DNA of 64,000 bases from Ustilago trichophora (GCA_900323505.1 OOIN01000042.1:62001-126000), one strand, 5' to 3'. Positions 18,301 to 29,353 are shown, counted from the first letter of the stretch. Notes: generated from the sequence alone by a model not told the origin. A program made the numbers and translations.

Positions 18301-19095
18301 GAGGAACTCGAACTCGTCCGAGTCGGCATAAGCGCGAGCGAGACCCAGATCGCAGATGCGAAGGGCGCAGTCGCCGTTGACCAACAAATTGCTCGGCTTG
18401 AGATCGCGGTGGATGACCTTGGCAGAGTGCATGTAGCGCACTCCTCGCAAGATCTGAGCCATAAAGTACTGGTGGTGCGCATCCGAGAGCGCCTGTCCGG
18501 AACGGATGATTTGCGAGAGATCGGCTTCGCTTGCGGAAAGAACGAGGTAGATCTCGGAAAAGTCGATGAAAGCGGTGTCAAAGTCGAGGAGAGCGGTGAC
18601 ATTGTCGCACATGCCAATGTGTCTGAGCAGCGCGACTTCACGCAGAGCTCTTCTTGCCAAGACATCCTTTTCAAAGATGCGGGTCACCTTTTTGATGGCG
18701 ACATTGCATTCGAGCACCTCATCACGGCAGAGGGCGACGCAACCGTACGCACCAATGCCAAGCTCGCGGACGAAGGAGTAGCGCTGTTTGACGTGAAAGG
18801 GGACGCCGAGGCAGCGGAACGAGTGGTATCCACGTGCAGCTAGGTTGTGAGGAGCCAGAGGGTGGTCCTCGTTAGTGTAACGCGGTGTGCGGTGGGAAGC
18901 AGAGGCGGAGGAAGACATGTTGCGACGGGTACGTGTGCGTGTGCGTGTAGCCTGCCTGGAGCCGACCTGGTGCAGTGAAGCCGAAGAAGAGGGTGATGGC
19001 GGTGGTGGAGGAGTCTTGCTGGAACCAGCGACTGCTGCCGAGGTGGAAGGGGCGTGTGGAGGTGGGGAAAGAGGAGTTGCGTGTGGTGCTGGCAT
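15217..19095 (-). CDS. Slt2-like MAP kinase fused in frame to Elongator subunit Elp5
   Basis: One uninterrupted frame of 1292 codons from ATG 19095. Kinase domain about residues 106-470: glycine loop GIGAYG (113-118), Lys in AIKK (K135), HRDLKPSN (229-236), DLG (249-251) and YVATRWYRAPEVML. EADLSQIIRSGQALSDAH and DYVDQIARIN resemble Slt2/Mpk1. The activation motif is TGY (343-345), not TEY, and about 80 Ser/Pro/Gln-rich residues separate DLGLARAY from it. An acidic, low-complexity linker follows. From about residue 827 (an internal in-frame ATG at 16617) the sequence is Elp5: LVVLQDSLVQSSVSLMREL near its start, and LPFNLGETSDQRQRRETVPL with an acidic EEDDDEDDEDPDDDLDL tail at its end. Elp5 is part of the Elp456 ring needed for wobble-uridine modification. 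The TTG at 19263 is not used as start; MSSS at 18918 is an alternative. Confidence 0.85.
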   Translation of the reverse strand: MPAPHATPLSPPPHAPSTSAAVAGSSKTPPPPPSPSSSASLHQVGSRQATRTRTRTRRNMSSSASASHRTPRYTNEDHPLAPHNLAARGYHSFRCLGVPFHVKQRYSFVRELGIGAYGCVALCRDEVLECNVAIKKVTRIFEKDVLARRALREVALLRHIGMCDNVTALLDFDTAFIDFSEIYLVLSASEADLSQIIRSGQALSDAHHQYFMAQILRGVRYMHSAKVIHRDLKPSNLLVNGDCALRICDLGLARAYADSDEFEFLAPPTASNDDTEPKPRSSISTSVDGDRPDVQTAQDASQQQPRSGSARSPSPASDLHVQLYKTDSKGKQKRLNYPGGPLTGYVATRWYRAPEVMLCFREGYGPEMDMWSVGCILAELIAGAPIFGGKDYVDQIARINNVLGSPSETVLDKIGSERAKTYIKSLPNMPAVPLEKLYPNANPEALDLVAKLLTWDPDQRLTAEEALRHPWLKAYHESNARWQPPQPFDKFADVEFIHSLRQFKSSLQREADEMRMELEELEREELEGLADAAENGANGEHVNGNGNRAHQHGEELKQVNGNGDVKESNGHVHPESQSDADSGNVQRADDAVEHQHQTQSERTGVVDADALHSDSSHSLDLADEDADALSCNASTQSGHLPADTASSSSSIHTPSSTSGASADEAEPPSPRLFEACRMSTALKSRAEHLEEGKALRKPPSFFRLGHEAEGRLFAFDQHQEHNDVFMPNQVLTVARGLVEYNQAAAAAAREALLPLTQEPRQEDGTLSRSGTIKASSAASNGDGSGSASYSGSGQSGGASSGRTSSGRGGASAASTPSLGQSLLDDVMFAPADGSSSGLKSVSSQRHGKQLVVLQDSLVQSSVSLMRELISRSVKRNHAVLLISTLRQPSTYIDEDFAADRIATVAATTLGNAYATDESSTGSISELIERIRSKLTALNAGVSKTTVLIDSLNSIVHAEQEGGIASASKVVRETLAGIGASSRLIVGLSMGGTEATTCASLLSALHSPLIWGPTSTAAAASSAAGGTVLSATIHPPALLRHIFKQYGLKPPSSSNAVQKALLGSDGEEGEDEVDVRFWDVLRNVASRGPMGVPAYEAGGGAQGWWSGESCAFESLSIAHEIKTDKSAEQAAAGAIGLADLLSPSRTGYALLEVHYHSRNGKKHEELVALSTSASSKSLTLLPLDMADRTQPSSNSSSNATAATSQTSDAADVHGNMMSTLPFNLGETSDQRQRRETVPLPYAYHQASQQSSEAAKAGEAGSSLRGNTGQAKIFFEAEEDDDEDDEDPDDDLDL

Positions 19096-19435
19096 GTTTG
19101 CAGTATGATCTAGGTTGAGCAAAGATGATGTGATTGTGGGCTCTGCTGTGATGGCGCTGTCCGAGGGGGCGATGTGAGCCGTGAAAGCGGATTGAAGAAT
19201 TGCAACGTGCAAGATGTGTAGCTGCGGCTGGGGATTCAAATGCAGGGTTTGCAAGCGTAGCAATGGGCACGGATCGCTTGATTGAAGCTTAGCAGATAGC
19301 GGTCAGACAAAGGGCAAAGGTGGCTGCAGGGACCTTCTATCTTTTTGTGTCGGGACCGTGCGTGGGACTGCAGCGTGATAGAGCACGGAGCGGGATCGCA
19401 ATTGCGGCAAGAGACGATAGGTAGAGATAGCAGCG

Positions 19436-19466
19436 ATGTTGTTGTTGTTGTTGTTGTTGTTGTTGT
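19436..19466 (+). repeat. (GTT)n microsatellite
   Basis: About ten GTT units upstream of the kinase-Elp5 gene. Confidence 0.9.
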
Positions 19467-20986
19467 GGCCCTATGCTTGAAATTGGACTGAGTGCAGGGT
19501 TCAAGATGATTGAGATGGCGTACGAATGGGCACGATTGGGCGACGCGAGTGCGGAGAAGGTGGTGGTAGTGGTAGTAGTGATGGTGGTGGTGGTGGTGAG
19601 TGGAGAAGAGAATGTGGTGATTGCGGTGATGATGAGGATGATGATGATGTAGCAGCAAGTGGGAGGATCGAACCAGAGTGAGGGTGAGGATGATGAGGAA
19701 TTGGTTGATTGGTGTTGAGGTTGACACGGTTAAGCCGGAGCACAGCAGAGCACAGCAGAGCGCAGTGTAGCGACACCGAGAGTGAAAGAGAGCCAAAGTA
19801 GCAAATACAGTCACACCTCTCTGTCACACACACCACGCTGAAAGCCAATGATAATAATAAAACTATATCCAAGCAAAGCGAGATTGGCTCTCCACTGTGT
19901 ACATTACCTCCAGATCAGTCAACTTGTCCAATTCAGGGTGTCGTCAGAGGAGGCTCAATTTTCAGCTTCAGGCAAAAGATGCAGAGTGACTACGCGTTTC
20001 AATTTTTTGCCGTTTTTGCCGTTTTGCAAAGAAAAAAAATAAATAAAATAAAAATGAACGTTATTGAGGAAACTAACTGACCGGTGTATCTCTCCCTCTC
20101 TTTCTCTGTCTCTGTAACCGGTGCAGAGCTTGCTTTGGCTTGATCCCACTCCAAATGGACCATTGCGGTCGATGCTCATGCACAGTCCAATCCGAGCAAG
20201 CGGAAGGGAGATAGAGCAGCTCTATTTTGCAAATCTCTTTATCACTCTGTGTGACGCACATACTGTACAGAAGAGCGGCTCTCGAAAGATTGACCACCAC
20301 TGCTGTACAATGCAGTACTCTATGTGTTGGGAGGCACTGCTGAACAGTAGAATAGGAGAGAGTGATGCCTCGCTTGGATGAAAATCCAAGCTCGGATCCA
20401 TAAAGTCAAGAAAAAGGGCCAACGCGATCTACGCAGACAATGGCCAGATTTGGGGGAACAAGTCCAACCCTGCGCACAGTCGGTGCGGCTTCGGGTTGAC
20501 CAAAAGCGCGTTCAAATTGGGTGTGTCTCTTGACCCAGTTTAATTTTGCCAATTCTTTCTCGACTTTTCTCCCTCTCTCTCTCTCTTTCTCTCTCCCCCT
20601 CTCCCCACTCGCTCTGCTCGTCCCACCAATCTATCACTTGCAACTGCGATACAAGACCGATGCTGCTCCTCCCTTTATCAATTGTGTATGCGTGTGTGTG
20701 TCGATATGGATGAATGCTCTCTTGTGTTGGTCGTCGGATCAAAATCAAGCCTTTCCAAGGCACAACAGGGCACGGGACCCGGAGCACCATTCGCCGCCTG
20801 AAGCGCGCTGCTTGCTCGGGAACAAGACTGGGAATTAGCGACACTTTTCCTCCCCCAACGTGAAACCTCTCTCTCTCTCTCTGTCTCTCTCTTTTATCTT
20901 TCAATTTTTCCTCGACCTTTATCCATACCCTCCCGCACCACCCACGCACGCTCGTCCCTTTTTGGTTGTTCTTAGTGTGACCCTAC

Positions 20987-21008
20987 GTACAGTACTGTAC
21001 TGTACAGT
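20987..21008. repeat. GTAC-centred palindromic element
   Basis: Shares a 20-base core with the element at 14113-14134; contains ACAGTACTGT and ACTGTACAGT. Confidence 0.7.
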
Positions 21009-21640
21009 GTGCATTTCATCTTTCTTTTCAGTCTTGACTTGGCACAAAAAGCCATATGAAACGACTGCATCGCCATCGGCCGAAAAGCAACCGTCTCGTA
21101 CCCACCTCACGTTTGAACCTCCTTCTTTGCTCTCAATGCTGTCGTGTAGGTATGTATGTGGTCGTTGCGCCGATCTCGAATGAATCAGAGCCCGAGCGTC
21201 GACATGTTTGGCATGGTAGTTGGACAACCGCCCACCTTACAGCAACCAAAAAGTGTACAGTATATTTTGTGTCATCGGATGCGGACCGACTTTGGCCGTA
21301 AAGCTGTTGTTGTTGGTGCCTCTCTTGTTGTTCTTCTTGCTTCCAGAGACCATAGAAACGGCTGGGATTGAAAAGCGGAACCTTTTTTTTTTTTTTCTTT
21401 TTCGCTCTGTAGGGATCTTGAGCCCGGCATAAATCCAAAAAAGAGGTGCAATTGGATGTGCACCGGTAACTGAGTTACAAAAAGCAGCCAGCGCGCGGCA
21501 ATCTCTCCAATGCTTGCAAAGAGAGAGGCTGTGTCACACCTTGTTCTGAAACCGGACTTGGTTGCTGCGACCTTTTTTTTCTGCTTTTTCTTTTTCTTTT
21601 TTGTTTTTTTTTTATTGCGTTTTGACAGGAGGATGTGCGT

Positions 21641-21661
21641 GTACTGTACTGTACTGTACAG
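21641..21661. repeat. GTAC-centred repeat element
   Basis: Four consecutive GTACT/GTACA pentamers ending in CTGTACAG. Confidence 0.65.
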
Positions 21662-23313
21662 AGTGTGTTGGGTGGCGTGCCCAGCTGACCCCTCTTCTTG
21701 TATTTTTATGCGCTTTTCCCGTGGTCCCAGAGCTCGCTTCTTGGCTTCAATTCATGCTCTCTCGTCTAGATTCCAGTACACAGAAAGGCAGAGGTCAAGG
21801 GTGCGCGGCGCTGGTACCGAGCTCGTCCCCCGCCTTACCCTTCTCTCTACCCTTTGTCTCAATTGTCGTTCCCTTGTTGCTCGGATTTTTGTTACGGTGT
21901 TGTTCAGAGAAAGAGAGATGCGTAGCTTAATCAGATGTGGTTAATTGTGCGCAAAGCAATTTGGAGGGTCAAACGATAGAGTGTTGGCGGATGTAGCGCA
22001 ACCACTTAATGCAGGGTCACAGTGTGAGCGCTGATGCTCCTTGGTGGATGCATCGGTCAGAAAAGGCTCTCTCCCTTCACTCATAGTGCCATCTCGCTCG
22101 AGAGAAGCGCCAATCCAAATTAGCCTTTCACTTGGTCTAGAACACACTACGCCAAGACACGTTCTACTCGAATCGCACTTTAGCTCGACTCTTTCGTTTA
22201 GCGTGCCTCTTTCCATCCACTATTGCCCCATCTCTGTCTGAACTCTTGGGATGTGTACCATTTTGATTGCTTCGAAAGATCTACATTTGCTATTGGAGTA
22301 CCGTAGGTCTGCTTGTCTGTGCGTATCTTTCAAGTGCAAGTCGGGATCGCGAAAATGGATCTCCTATGTTGGGGTTCGAGGAAGAGGCATGAATGATAGC
22401 TCAAGATCGATCCGATTAGGCCCTGCATTTCCTACTTTTGTAGTGGACATACAAAGATTGCATTCGGCGGAGGATGACCGCGCGTCCCTTTTCTTACAAC
22501 AATACAAAACAGAGCAAAGTGTGAAAGCGTTTGTATTGTAAAGGGTTTTGGCGTTGCATTTTGCATTTAACCGCGGATTTCGCTCAGACCCAGATGCAGA
22601 AGAGAGCCAGTTGCGCCACTCGCCGTTTTTACCGAGCTTTCTCTTGAGTTGGCGATACTACACTGTATCCTGTTTCGAGCAGATGTCGCAGTTGACAGCT
22701 TGGAAGAGATCGCAGCCACTGCGATTCGTAAAGAAGCATACCGTACAGATTGGCAAGAAAAGTTACAATAACGGAAACAAAAAGAAAGCTGAGTATTTTT
22801 TTTATTTTGTTGGGCACGACCAAATGTTCTACCCAACCGAGGACTTACCGAAGCGGCTCCCCTCTTTGCCTCTAATCAGCTGTCCAACTACTGTACACAG
22901 CCTTGGCTCTCGGTGCTCCTCTTACAGGTAAACAACAACAACAAAAAAAGAAATGGGCCATCCGGTCAAGTAACCACGTACACATTCTTGCTTCACATCG
23001 GGCCTGCAATTCACCGACACAGTTGGCCGGTCGGCTGCGGTTTCGTCCCAGTGTATTGTTTCCTTTTCTTCGGGCTGCATTGAATATGCCCCAAGAAGAA
23101 GCGATGATACCGGCAAGGTTGATGTGATGCTTATGCGAGAAAGTGCGCTCGGCCATGTGCTAAGCGGGGTCAAGCAAAAGGAAGGCATTGAACGGGATTG
23201 GGATTGAGAGGTTAAGCTCGTCCACATGGCCTAGCCTAGCATCTTCTTTGTAAAACCAACAATGCTCGGTTCGATCAAGACAGTCGTGCGATCAAGCCAG
23301 TCAAAGCAGTATT

Positions 23314-23337
23314 GTACTGTACAGTACTGTACTGTAT
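23314..23337. repeat. GTAC-centred palindromic element
   Basis: GTACTGTACAGTACTGTAC followed by TGTAT, with overlapping ten-base palindromes. Confidence 0.7.
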
Positions 23338-23982
23338 CGTTGGCTCGCGATTGAATTGATACGACAAGTCTTCAAATCGCCTGGTGTAGCACTACTAAGA
23401 AGAAGACGAAGAAGAAGAAGAAGAAGGCATGAATTGTCGATCGTGGATCCGAAAAGGACCCTTCCCAAACCCCACACACAAATGACTGTACGGCCAAAAG
23501 GATCATCTACCGTACTACATGCCGCCTCCAATCACTCCGGTCACCTCTTGATTACTTGTTCTGATCCACAGAGTACTTTCGTCGTGCATAGATATGAGAG
23601 TCACAATACTTTAGATAGTGAGCCCACTACTGTACGATTAATGAGGAGGACAAGGCATGAATCACTTGATCAACTCCCCACAATGGAGGAACGTCTTTCA
23701 TCCAATTAGGACCCTAATCCAGCCCCACACACACTTGCTCGCACACAAATGCCGCAAAACATCACAAGCAAAGCAGCAGTTCTGTATGCCATCTCCGATC
23801 AACGTCGGCCATGTTTGCAATGCTTGAAACTATTCATGCATCACAGCGAAAAAGAAAAAGCAATATGCTGCTTGGTGTGTGTTTTGAGTGGTTCCAAGTT
23901 CTCGGCTCTGGTGATTGACGTTCATGCCTGTCTCTTTTGGGATTCTCTTCAATGCGATATCGTAGTGCATGTGTGAGTGAGT

Positions 23983-24016
23983 TTGTGTGTGTGTGTGTGT
24001 GAGTGAGTGAGTGAGT
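23983..24016 (+). repeat. GT then GAGT microsatellite
   Basis: A run of GT dinucleotides followed by GAGT tetramers. Confidence 0.85.
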
Positions 24017-24267
24017 GTACAAGTCTGGCGGTTTGTGTCTCAGACACGGAAAAAGGGGAAGGGCTGGACTGAACTGAATACGCCGGTGTATGTAAAAACC
24101 GCCATGGCGCACCGGTCGGGGGCTCAATTTAACCCTCCGGTGACCTTGTTTCTTTGCCTCTGTCTGCTTTATGCACAACCTAAACCCAGAAAGGGTTTGC
24201 GGGGGAAAGGCTTCCGAATGCTCTCTAGCTCTCTCCGTCTCTGAACCATTTCTACACTCAGACTCTT

Positions 24268-24330
24268 CAGTACTGTACGGGACAGTATTAGAATGTCACT
24301 TCGGCATGCACACTACTGCACTGTACAGTG
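24268..24330. repeat. Pair of GTAC-centred elements
   Basis: CAGTACTGTACGGGACAGTA at 24268-24287 and the perfect 12-bp palindrome CACTGTACAGTG at 24319-24330. Confidence 0.6.
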
Positions 24331-26928
24331 TAAAGTATGAGAAAAGCGTGGCCGCGGCAGCAAGCCGAAATCAAATAGTTATTTCGAGTTTTGCATCAAA
24401 ACACACGAAACAAATGCACCCCCCGACTTCTAGACTCTTTTCCAATCCTCTAAATCCCATAATTCCGTCAACCGGTTCAAAAAGAGGGAGAGCGCGAGGG
24501 AAAGATCCGCATCCACTAGCTCTATCGCTAGGATGCGCTGTAAGAGTGTTGGTTGATCGCATCCGAGTGTGTTGCGCCTCAATCTGAGCTAGGCACAATT
24601 TGGGGAGCAAGAAGCGGTCTATCCACTTGCGGAGATGGTCAAGCGGCTTCATGTGAGACTCGACATCGTGCAACCTGCCAGCTGGACAAGTAGTTTTATG
24701 GTTGTTTTTTTTTTTTGCATGAAACGGCTCCCTCTCCTCCTCCCCTTTGGAGCAGAGACCTCTGGACGCCTTGTACAATTGCAATGCGATTCGCGATTGC
24801 GATCGGGTCGGGGTATTTCGCATCTGTTGAAACATACCACATATGTACAAGCTTTCTTTAACCTTTTTCCCCCCCAAACAAGCTCGTGATTGTATGTTTT
24901 AGCTCCTCTTTTAAGACTCTACATCAGCATCGTGTAATGTCGGGTGGGGGGGAGAAGGGAACCGCGGTCGAGTCCTCCCAGACCCGCAGAACCAGACCAA
25001 AGTGGCATGTTTAACCTCAAAAGTGGTACATGGTCAGGAACGCATTCTCCATGGTCCAAGCTGGTGACACACACGCCTTGAAAAACAAAGCAAAACAGCT
25101 GTCAAGAAATCCGATCGTCGCCTTGCCTTGAACATTCTGGCTCGATCGATCAATCCAATCTCGTCTCTCTCTCGCTTAAATTTCTCTTTTTCGGCCCCAC
25201 CCAACCCCGCGTTTTTTGTTGTTGTTGATTTTTGATTTTTGATTTTTGATTTTTTTTTTTCGTGTGGGGGAGAGATTGCCGAAGTACATGAGGGTCACCA
25301 CGAAAAGAGTTTGAAACATGCCTACTCTTTAAGACAGACTTGCTTGTCAACCACACGCAAACACACACGTCATACCTCTTTGTTATAGCAGTAGACTGAC
25401 ACAGAGAAGAGAGGGAGAAAGAGAGAGAGAGAGAGATTTGGCTCCTCCGATCGACATCAACGAGCGGTTCATCGTTCGGCTCCACTCCTTTCACCTCTGC
25501 GTATAGGATGACCCAGAATCCAAAACAACCGATGACGGTTTGAGATGATTGCAACATCAAATGTGATGAGCAAAGAGCAATCTCCACGGTGTATGAATGC
25601 GAAGCAACCGCGATACCAGAGCGGTGAATGGGCAATAGAAAAAAAAAAAAAAAAAGAGAAGGAAACGAATTTCGATCAGAATATCGTCCTCTCTTTTATC
25701 CTGTCCAACATGAACGCCTACGCCCCAACCCTTTGCTTTCCCGGGCAAGAGAATGGGGAAAGAAAAAGAAAAGCGGAACTACTGTACACTGTCCTTGTCG
25801 AAGGACAAACGACTTCAAGTGTGTGCGCTCACTTTTTAACGAGCTGGGCCTTCTGGTTGAGTATGTTTTGAGCAACTCATATCCGCAATCCTGTCTCGCC
25901 CAGACAAACCTAGCCCAGCACATCATGATGCTGCACTTCGATCATAACCGAGAAGAGGTTGAACGGTGTTTGGATATGCGCAACCAGCATAGACCGACCA
26001 CATGAAAGAACATGAACATAAACTCAGCCGCTCCCTGGTCGGTCATCACAAACATCTGTACTATACACGTGTTACCCTCCTGAAATCATACCTTGGGACG
26101 AGCTTATCGACGGTATTTCAGAGTGTGCATCAACCACATGGACAGGATTCAGGAACAACTTGTTAGCCGCTCGACAGCTCGTCATGGTAAACTCCAATGG
26201 GACAAGCATCACTTATGGGACTATCGACATCTGTACAGTTTGAGCAACTTCTTCCCTTTCTCTAATCTCTTTTGGTGATGGTAGCTCAACCTCGAGTCTG
26301 CAGCTCCAAGTAGTCATGATAGGTAACAAGAAGACGAGAATCTCGCCCATGAGAGGTGAATGGTTTGGGAGGCTGGAATTTTAACCCTGCTTTTTTCTGC
26401 CTGAATTTCTCTTTTCTCTTTCTTTACTTTGCTTTTCTTTTTTAATTCGCCGATGTTGTAATTTGCCGTACATCTGGCTCTCATTCCTCACCCACTCGTC
26501 CACTGCTCAATACTACACAGCATAGCCGGCGCACGAGTAATACATCCATATACACTCTAACACTACACTGTCTAGGATGCTAACCCAACCTTTTACTAAC
26601 CTGATCAAAGTCCTGTTGTTTTCGATATCTCTAGAACGTTTTTCCTCGTACGAAAACGGCACCCATTCGGAAGACACGGCATCATTCACCCCTCCCTATC
26701 ACCTATCTTTGTCAAAGCAATTCCATAAACTCGGTATAACACCCGATTTACCAACCCAACAAGCTTTTCTCTCCCGCACCCCCTAACCCCTTCCTTTTGT
26801 TTCTACCGTTTCAATGTATGTTGTATGTGAGATGCTGCAAGATAACGGAACCATTTCGGTGTCATTCGGTAAGGAGGAAAAAAAATTCTTTCTCTTTTGC
26901 CACGCGATAGGTTAATTCGCCGAACATC

Positions 26929-26967
26929 CTCTCCTCTCCTCTCCTCTCCTCTCCTCTCCTCTCCTCT
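26929..26967 (+). repeat. CTCCT tandem repeat
   Basis: About seven copies of a five-base pyrimidine unit. Confidence 0.9.
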
Positions 26968-27622
26968 GCTCTCTTTCAATCCCCCCAAAGATCGCCTCGA
27001 TTTACCGTATATACTATATCGATATCATCTCCTTCTCTTTGTACCGTTTTTCTGGGTATAAACACAAGTTCGACCGAATAAAGGTACAGAGCGGATAGGC
27101 AAGATCGTCCGTGATTATCCAACCACATGGTACCATGACCGATGACGCATCACATCGTATATGCAACAAAAAAAAATCGCCGCTGTAATTCTTGTTCTAC
27201 CCACTTCTACCGCTCTCTTTGCCCTCATGAGCTCACAAAAAATGAAAAAAAGGCTACTGTATGCATAACTTACAAAAGTTTGCACCCCCAAAACGAAGGA
27301 AAAAAAAAAAACAGTTACAGCAGGACAAACACAACCCAGCGCACAAAAAATAGCTGATAGCAAGGTAATATCGCCGATCCTATCCTGCCTTGGTCACCGA
27401 TCTGCTATACGATAGAACTCACAGCGTCATCGAGTAGCATCGCTTTGTTAATCGCACACCTCTGCCAGAGTCACACTCCCAGCTGCGATAGATCAGACAA
27501 CCACTCACAGTACCAACAATCAGAATGAACAATGTGTATATGCGAGGAAAAAGAGGTGAACATTAACGCAAAAGACAAACAAGACAAGAACCCAGTATGT
27601 AACATGAACCCCAACCCCTGAA

Positions 27623-29353
27623 TCAGCAAACGGGCATAAAGCTTCCGCCAGCACCTACACCGCTACCGACACCGCCCCAGAAGCTGCTGCTGGGAGCAAC
27701 ATCCTTTTTGGTGTTGGGTTGGGGCAACAGCGATGGCGACGATCGCCTTAGAAGCGAAGGTCGTGGGCTTTGAGGTCGTGGTGAGCCAGGAATGGCCAAA
27801 GTAGGGGTGCCAGGTCGCGATGAACAAGCGGCGTCGCCAAAGTTGAGGAATGCGCCTGGGGTCAAGGGCATTTCTTGGGTAGGGCTGGTGCGGCCCGATG
27901 TGAAACCGCCAGCACCGCCGCTGAGATTACCGGCGGTGCCTGCAGAGGGTGAAGTGATGCTCTGAAGCGCTTCGAGAATCTTACCAACGTCGTGGGTAGA
28001 GATGGTCCTTGCCTTGATGGTCTTGACTTCATCCTTGAGGCTCTTGTTCTCCAGCGAGAGCGAAGAGATCTGCTGACGAAGACCTTCAATGATGGCATCG
28101 CGGTCAGCAATCTGCTCCTCTAGCTGGGTGATGTACTCTTTTCTGCGGGTCCTGAAGTTGCGAGCCGAGATCTTGTTGCGAAGCTGGCGCTTTTCCTTGC
28201 TGCTCAGCTTCTTGTATTCTTCAGGATCGGGCTTGAGGTAGTTGATATCTCCGACGGCCATAGGAATGGTGCTGAGAGGCTTGCTACCAGAGGAAGACTT
28301 GGAAGGGGAGCTGTGACGCGAGTGATCGTCGTCGTGGTCGTCATCGTCAGACATGCCATCTTCGGACATGGGAGCAGTGTCGTCGTGCTTGAGGCTGGAC
28401 TGAGATGTGGTAAAGGTCATGGGCTGGCTCTGAGCTGCAAGATGCGAGGGGCTGATGGAGGCAAGAGGCATCGAGAAGGGAGCCTGTGCGCCACCACCGC
28501 TGTTTTCGACGACATGAGGGTCGATGGTAGCCGACTCCAAGTGGGTGGTGCGGAAAGGTGAGTTGCGGAAGAAGCCGAGCATCTGGTCCGAGTCGTCTTC
28601 AAACTTGATACCTGGGTTGTCCAGCGTGTGCGGAGGTGCTTCGAGGAGCGAGGAGCTGGGCTCGCCAAAGACGGCAGAGAAGTCGACGAGGGCGTCATGC
28701 TCACCAATACTGTTGAGGGTAGGAGGGGTGGCGACGGGAGAGTAGCTGCGGCCAGAGAGGGCGGGCGACTGGGCAGTGTCGAGCTCGGGTGGGCTGGCGG
28801 TGTCGTTGACAGAGGTAGGGACAGAGGCAACAGCTGAAGTGGGGGGCTGAGGAGCAGCAACGGCAAGAGCAGCTACTGGTGCGAGCTTGGCCTGAGGAGG
28901 AGGTGGACGAGCGACTGCAGCGACAGTGACCTGGGAGGTGGATGCAAGAGGCTGGGCGGATGGAGCTGGAGTGTTGGTGGAAGCGAGTGCCGGAGGAGCA
29001 GGAGTAGGAGTGGCGGCGTTCTTGTTTTTGAACAGGCTGTCAAAGTGGTTGCGAACGTACCTGTCGAGGAGGGCTTCGCTGGGTTGAGTGCCAGCTTTGC
29101 GGAGCTCGACGGCGAGGTAGTATCGGAAAAAGACTTCAGGAGAAGAGCCAACAGGAGGAGGAGGCTGATTCTCGTCGAGACCGACCTTGCGCATGTTGAA
29201 GGCAGCGGGTGGAGTGGAAGTGGACGAGGAAGCAGAGGGAGCGGCGTTGGAGGTGGCTCGAGCACGAGACTGAAGAGTAGGAGAGGAAGGCATCTTGACG
29301 ATATCCTCGAAAGCGGTGAAGCTAGGGTTGCGAGCGACCTGGGTGGCAGCCAT
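27623..29353 (-). CDS. bZIP transcription factor
   Basis: 576 aa, single exon, ATG at 29353. The basic region and zipper lie at about residues 378-440: KEKRQLRNKISARNFRTRRK (N-x7-R type DNA-contact helix) runs into EYITQLEEQIADRD, AIIEGLRQQISSLSLEN and KSLKDEV, with leucine-like heptads. It is preceded by an acidic patch (DGMSDDDDHDDDHS) and by Pro/Ala/Ser-rich sequence that could act as an activation domain. An N-terminal block around residues 75-110 (EVFFRYYLAVELRKAGTQ) looks conserved. A nuclear, DNA-binding regulator is confident; its targets are unknown and I do not assign it to a named bZIP subfamily. It sits beside the largest gene-poor region of the window. Confidence 0.88.
   Translation of the reverse strand: MAATQVARNPSFTAFEDIVKMPSSPTLQSRARATSNAAPSASSSTSTPPAAFNMRKVGLDENQPPPPVGSSPEVFFRYYLAVELRKAGTQPSEALLDRYVRNHFDSLFKNKNAATPTPAPPALASTNTPAPSAQPLASTSQVTVAAVARPPPPQAKLAPVAALAVAAPQPPTSAVASVPTSVNDTASPPELDTAQSPALSGRSYSPVATPPTLNSIGEHDALVDFSAVFGEPSSSLLEAPPHTLDNPGIKFEDDSDQMLGFFRNSPFRTTHLESATIDPHVVENSGGGAQAPFSMPLASISPSHLAAQSQPMTFTTSQSSLKHDDTAPMSEDGMSDDDDHDDDHSRHSSPSKSSSGSKPLSTIPMAVGDINYLKPDPEEYKKLSSKEKRQLRNKISARNFRTRRKEYITQLEEQIADRDAIIEGLRQQISSLSLENKSLKDEVKTIKARTISTHDVGKILEALQSITSPSAGTAGNLSGGAGGFTSGRTSPTQEMPLTPGAFLNFGDAACSSRPGTPTLAIPGSPRPQSPRPSLLRRSSPSLLPQPNTKKDVAPSSSFWGGVGSGVGAGGSFMPVC

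Larger units (their letters stand above)
19096..27622. other. 8.5-kb gene-poor intergenic region
   Basis: No frame here has a recognisable domain; the longest (19236-19814 minus) is read from GGT/GTT simple repeats. It holds the promoter of the kinase-Elp5 gene and the 3' side of the bZIP gene. Visible structure includes (GTT)n at 19436-19466, a GT/GAGT tract at 23983-24016, GATTTTT repeats at 25226-25250, poly-A at 25639-25655, a CTCCT tandem at 26929-26967 and at least six GTAC-centred palindromes. No tRNA, rRNA or transposon ends were recognised. Long 5' leaders or non-coding transcripts remain possible. Confidence 0.55.

Noticed and set aside
19096..19263. N-terminal extension of the kinase-Elp5 protein to 19263
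   Set aside because: It begins with TTG and has no in-frame ATG before 19095.
19236..19814. 192-codon minus frame upstream of the kinase-Elp5 gene
   Set aside because: His/Thr/Leu-rich translation of GGT, GTT and GAT simple repeats, with no domain.
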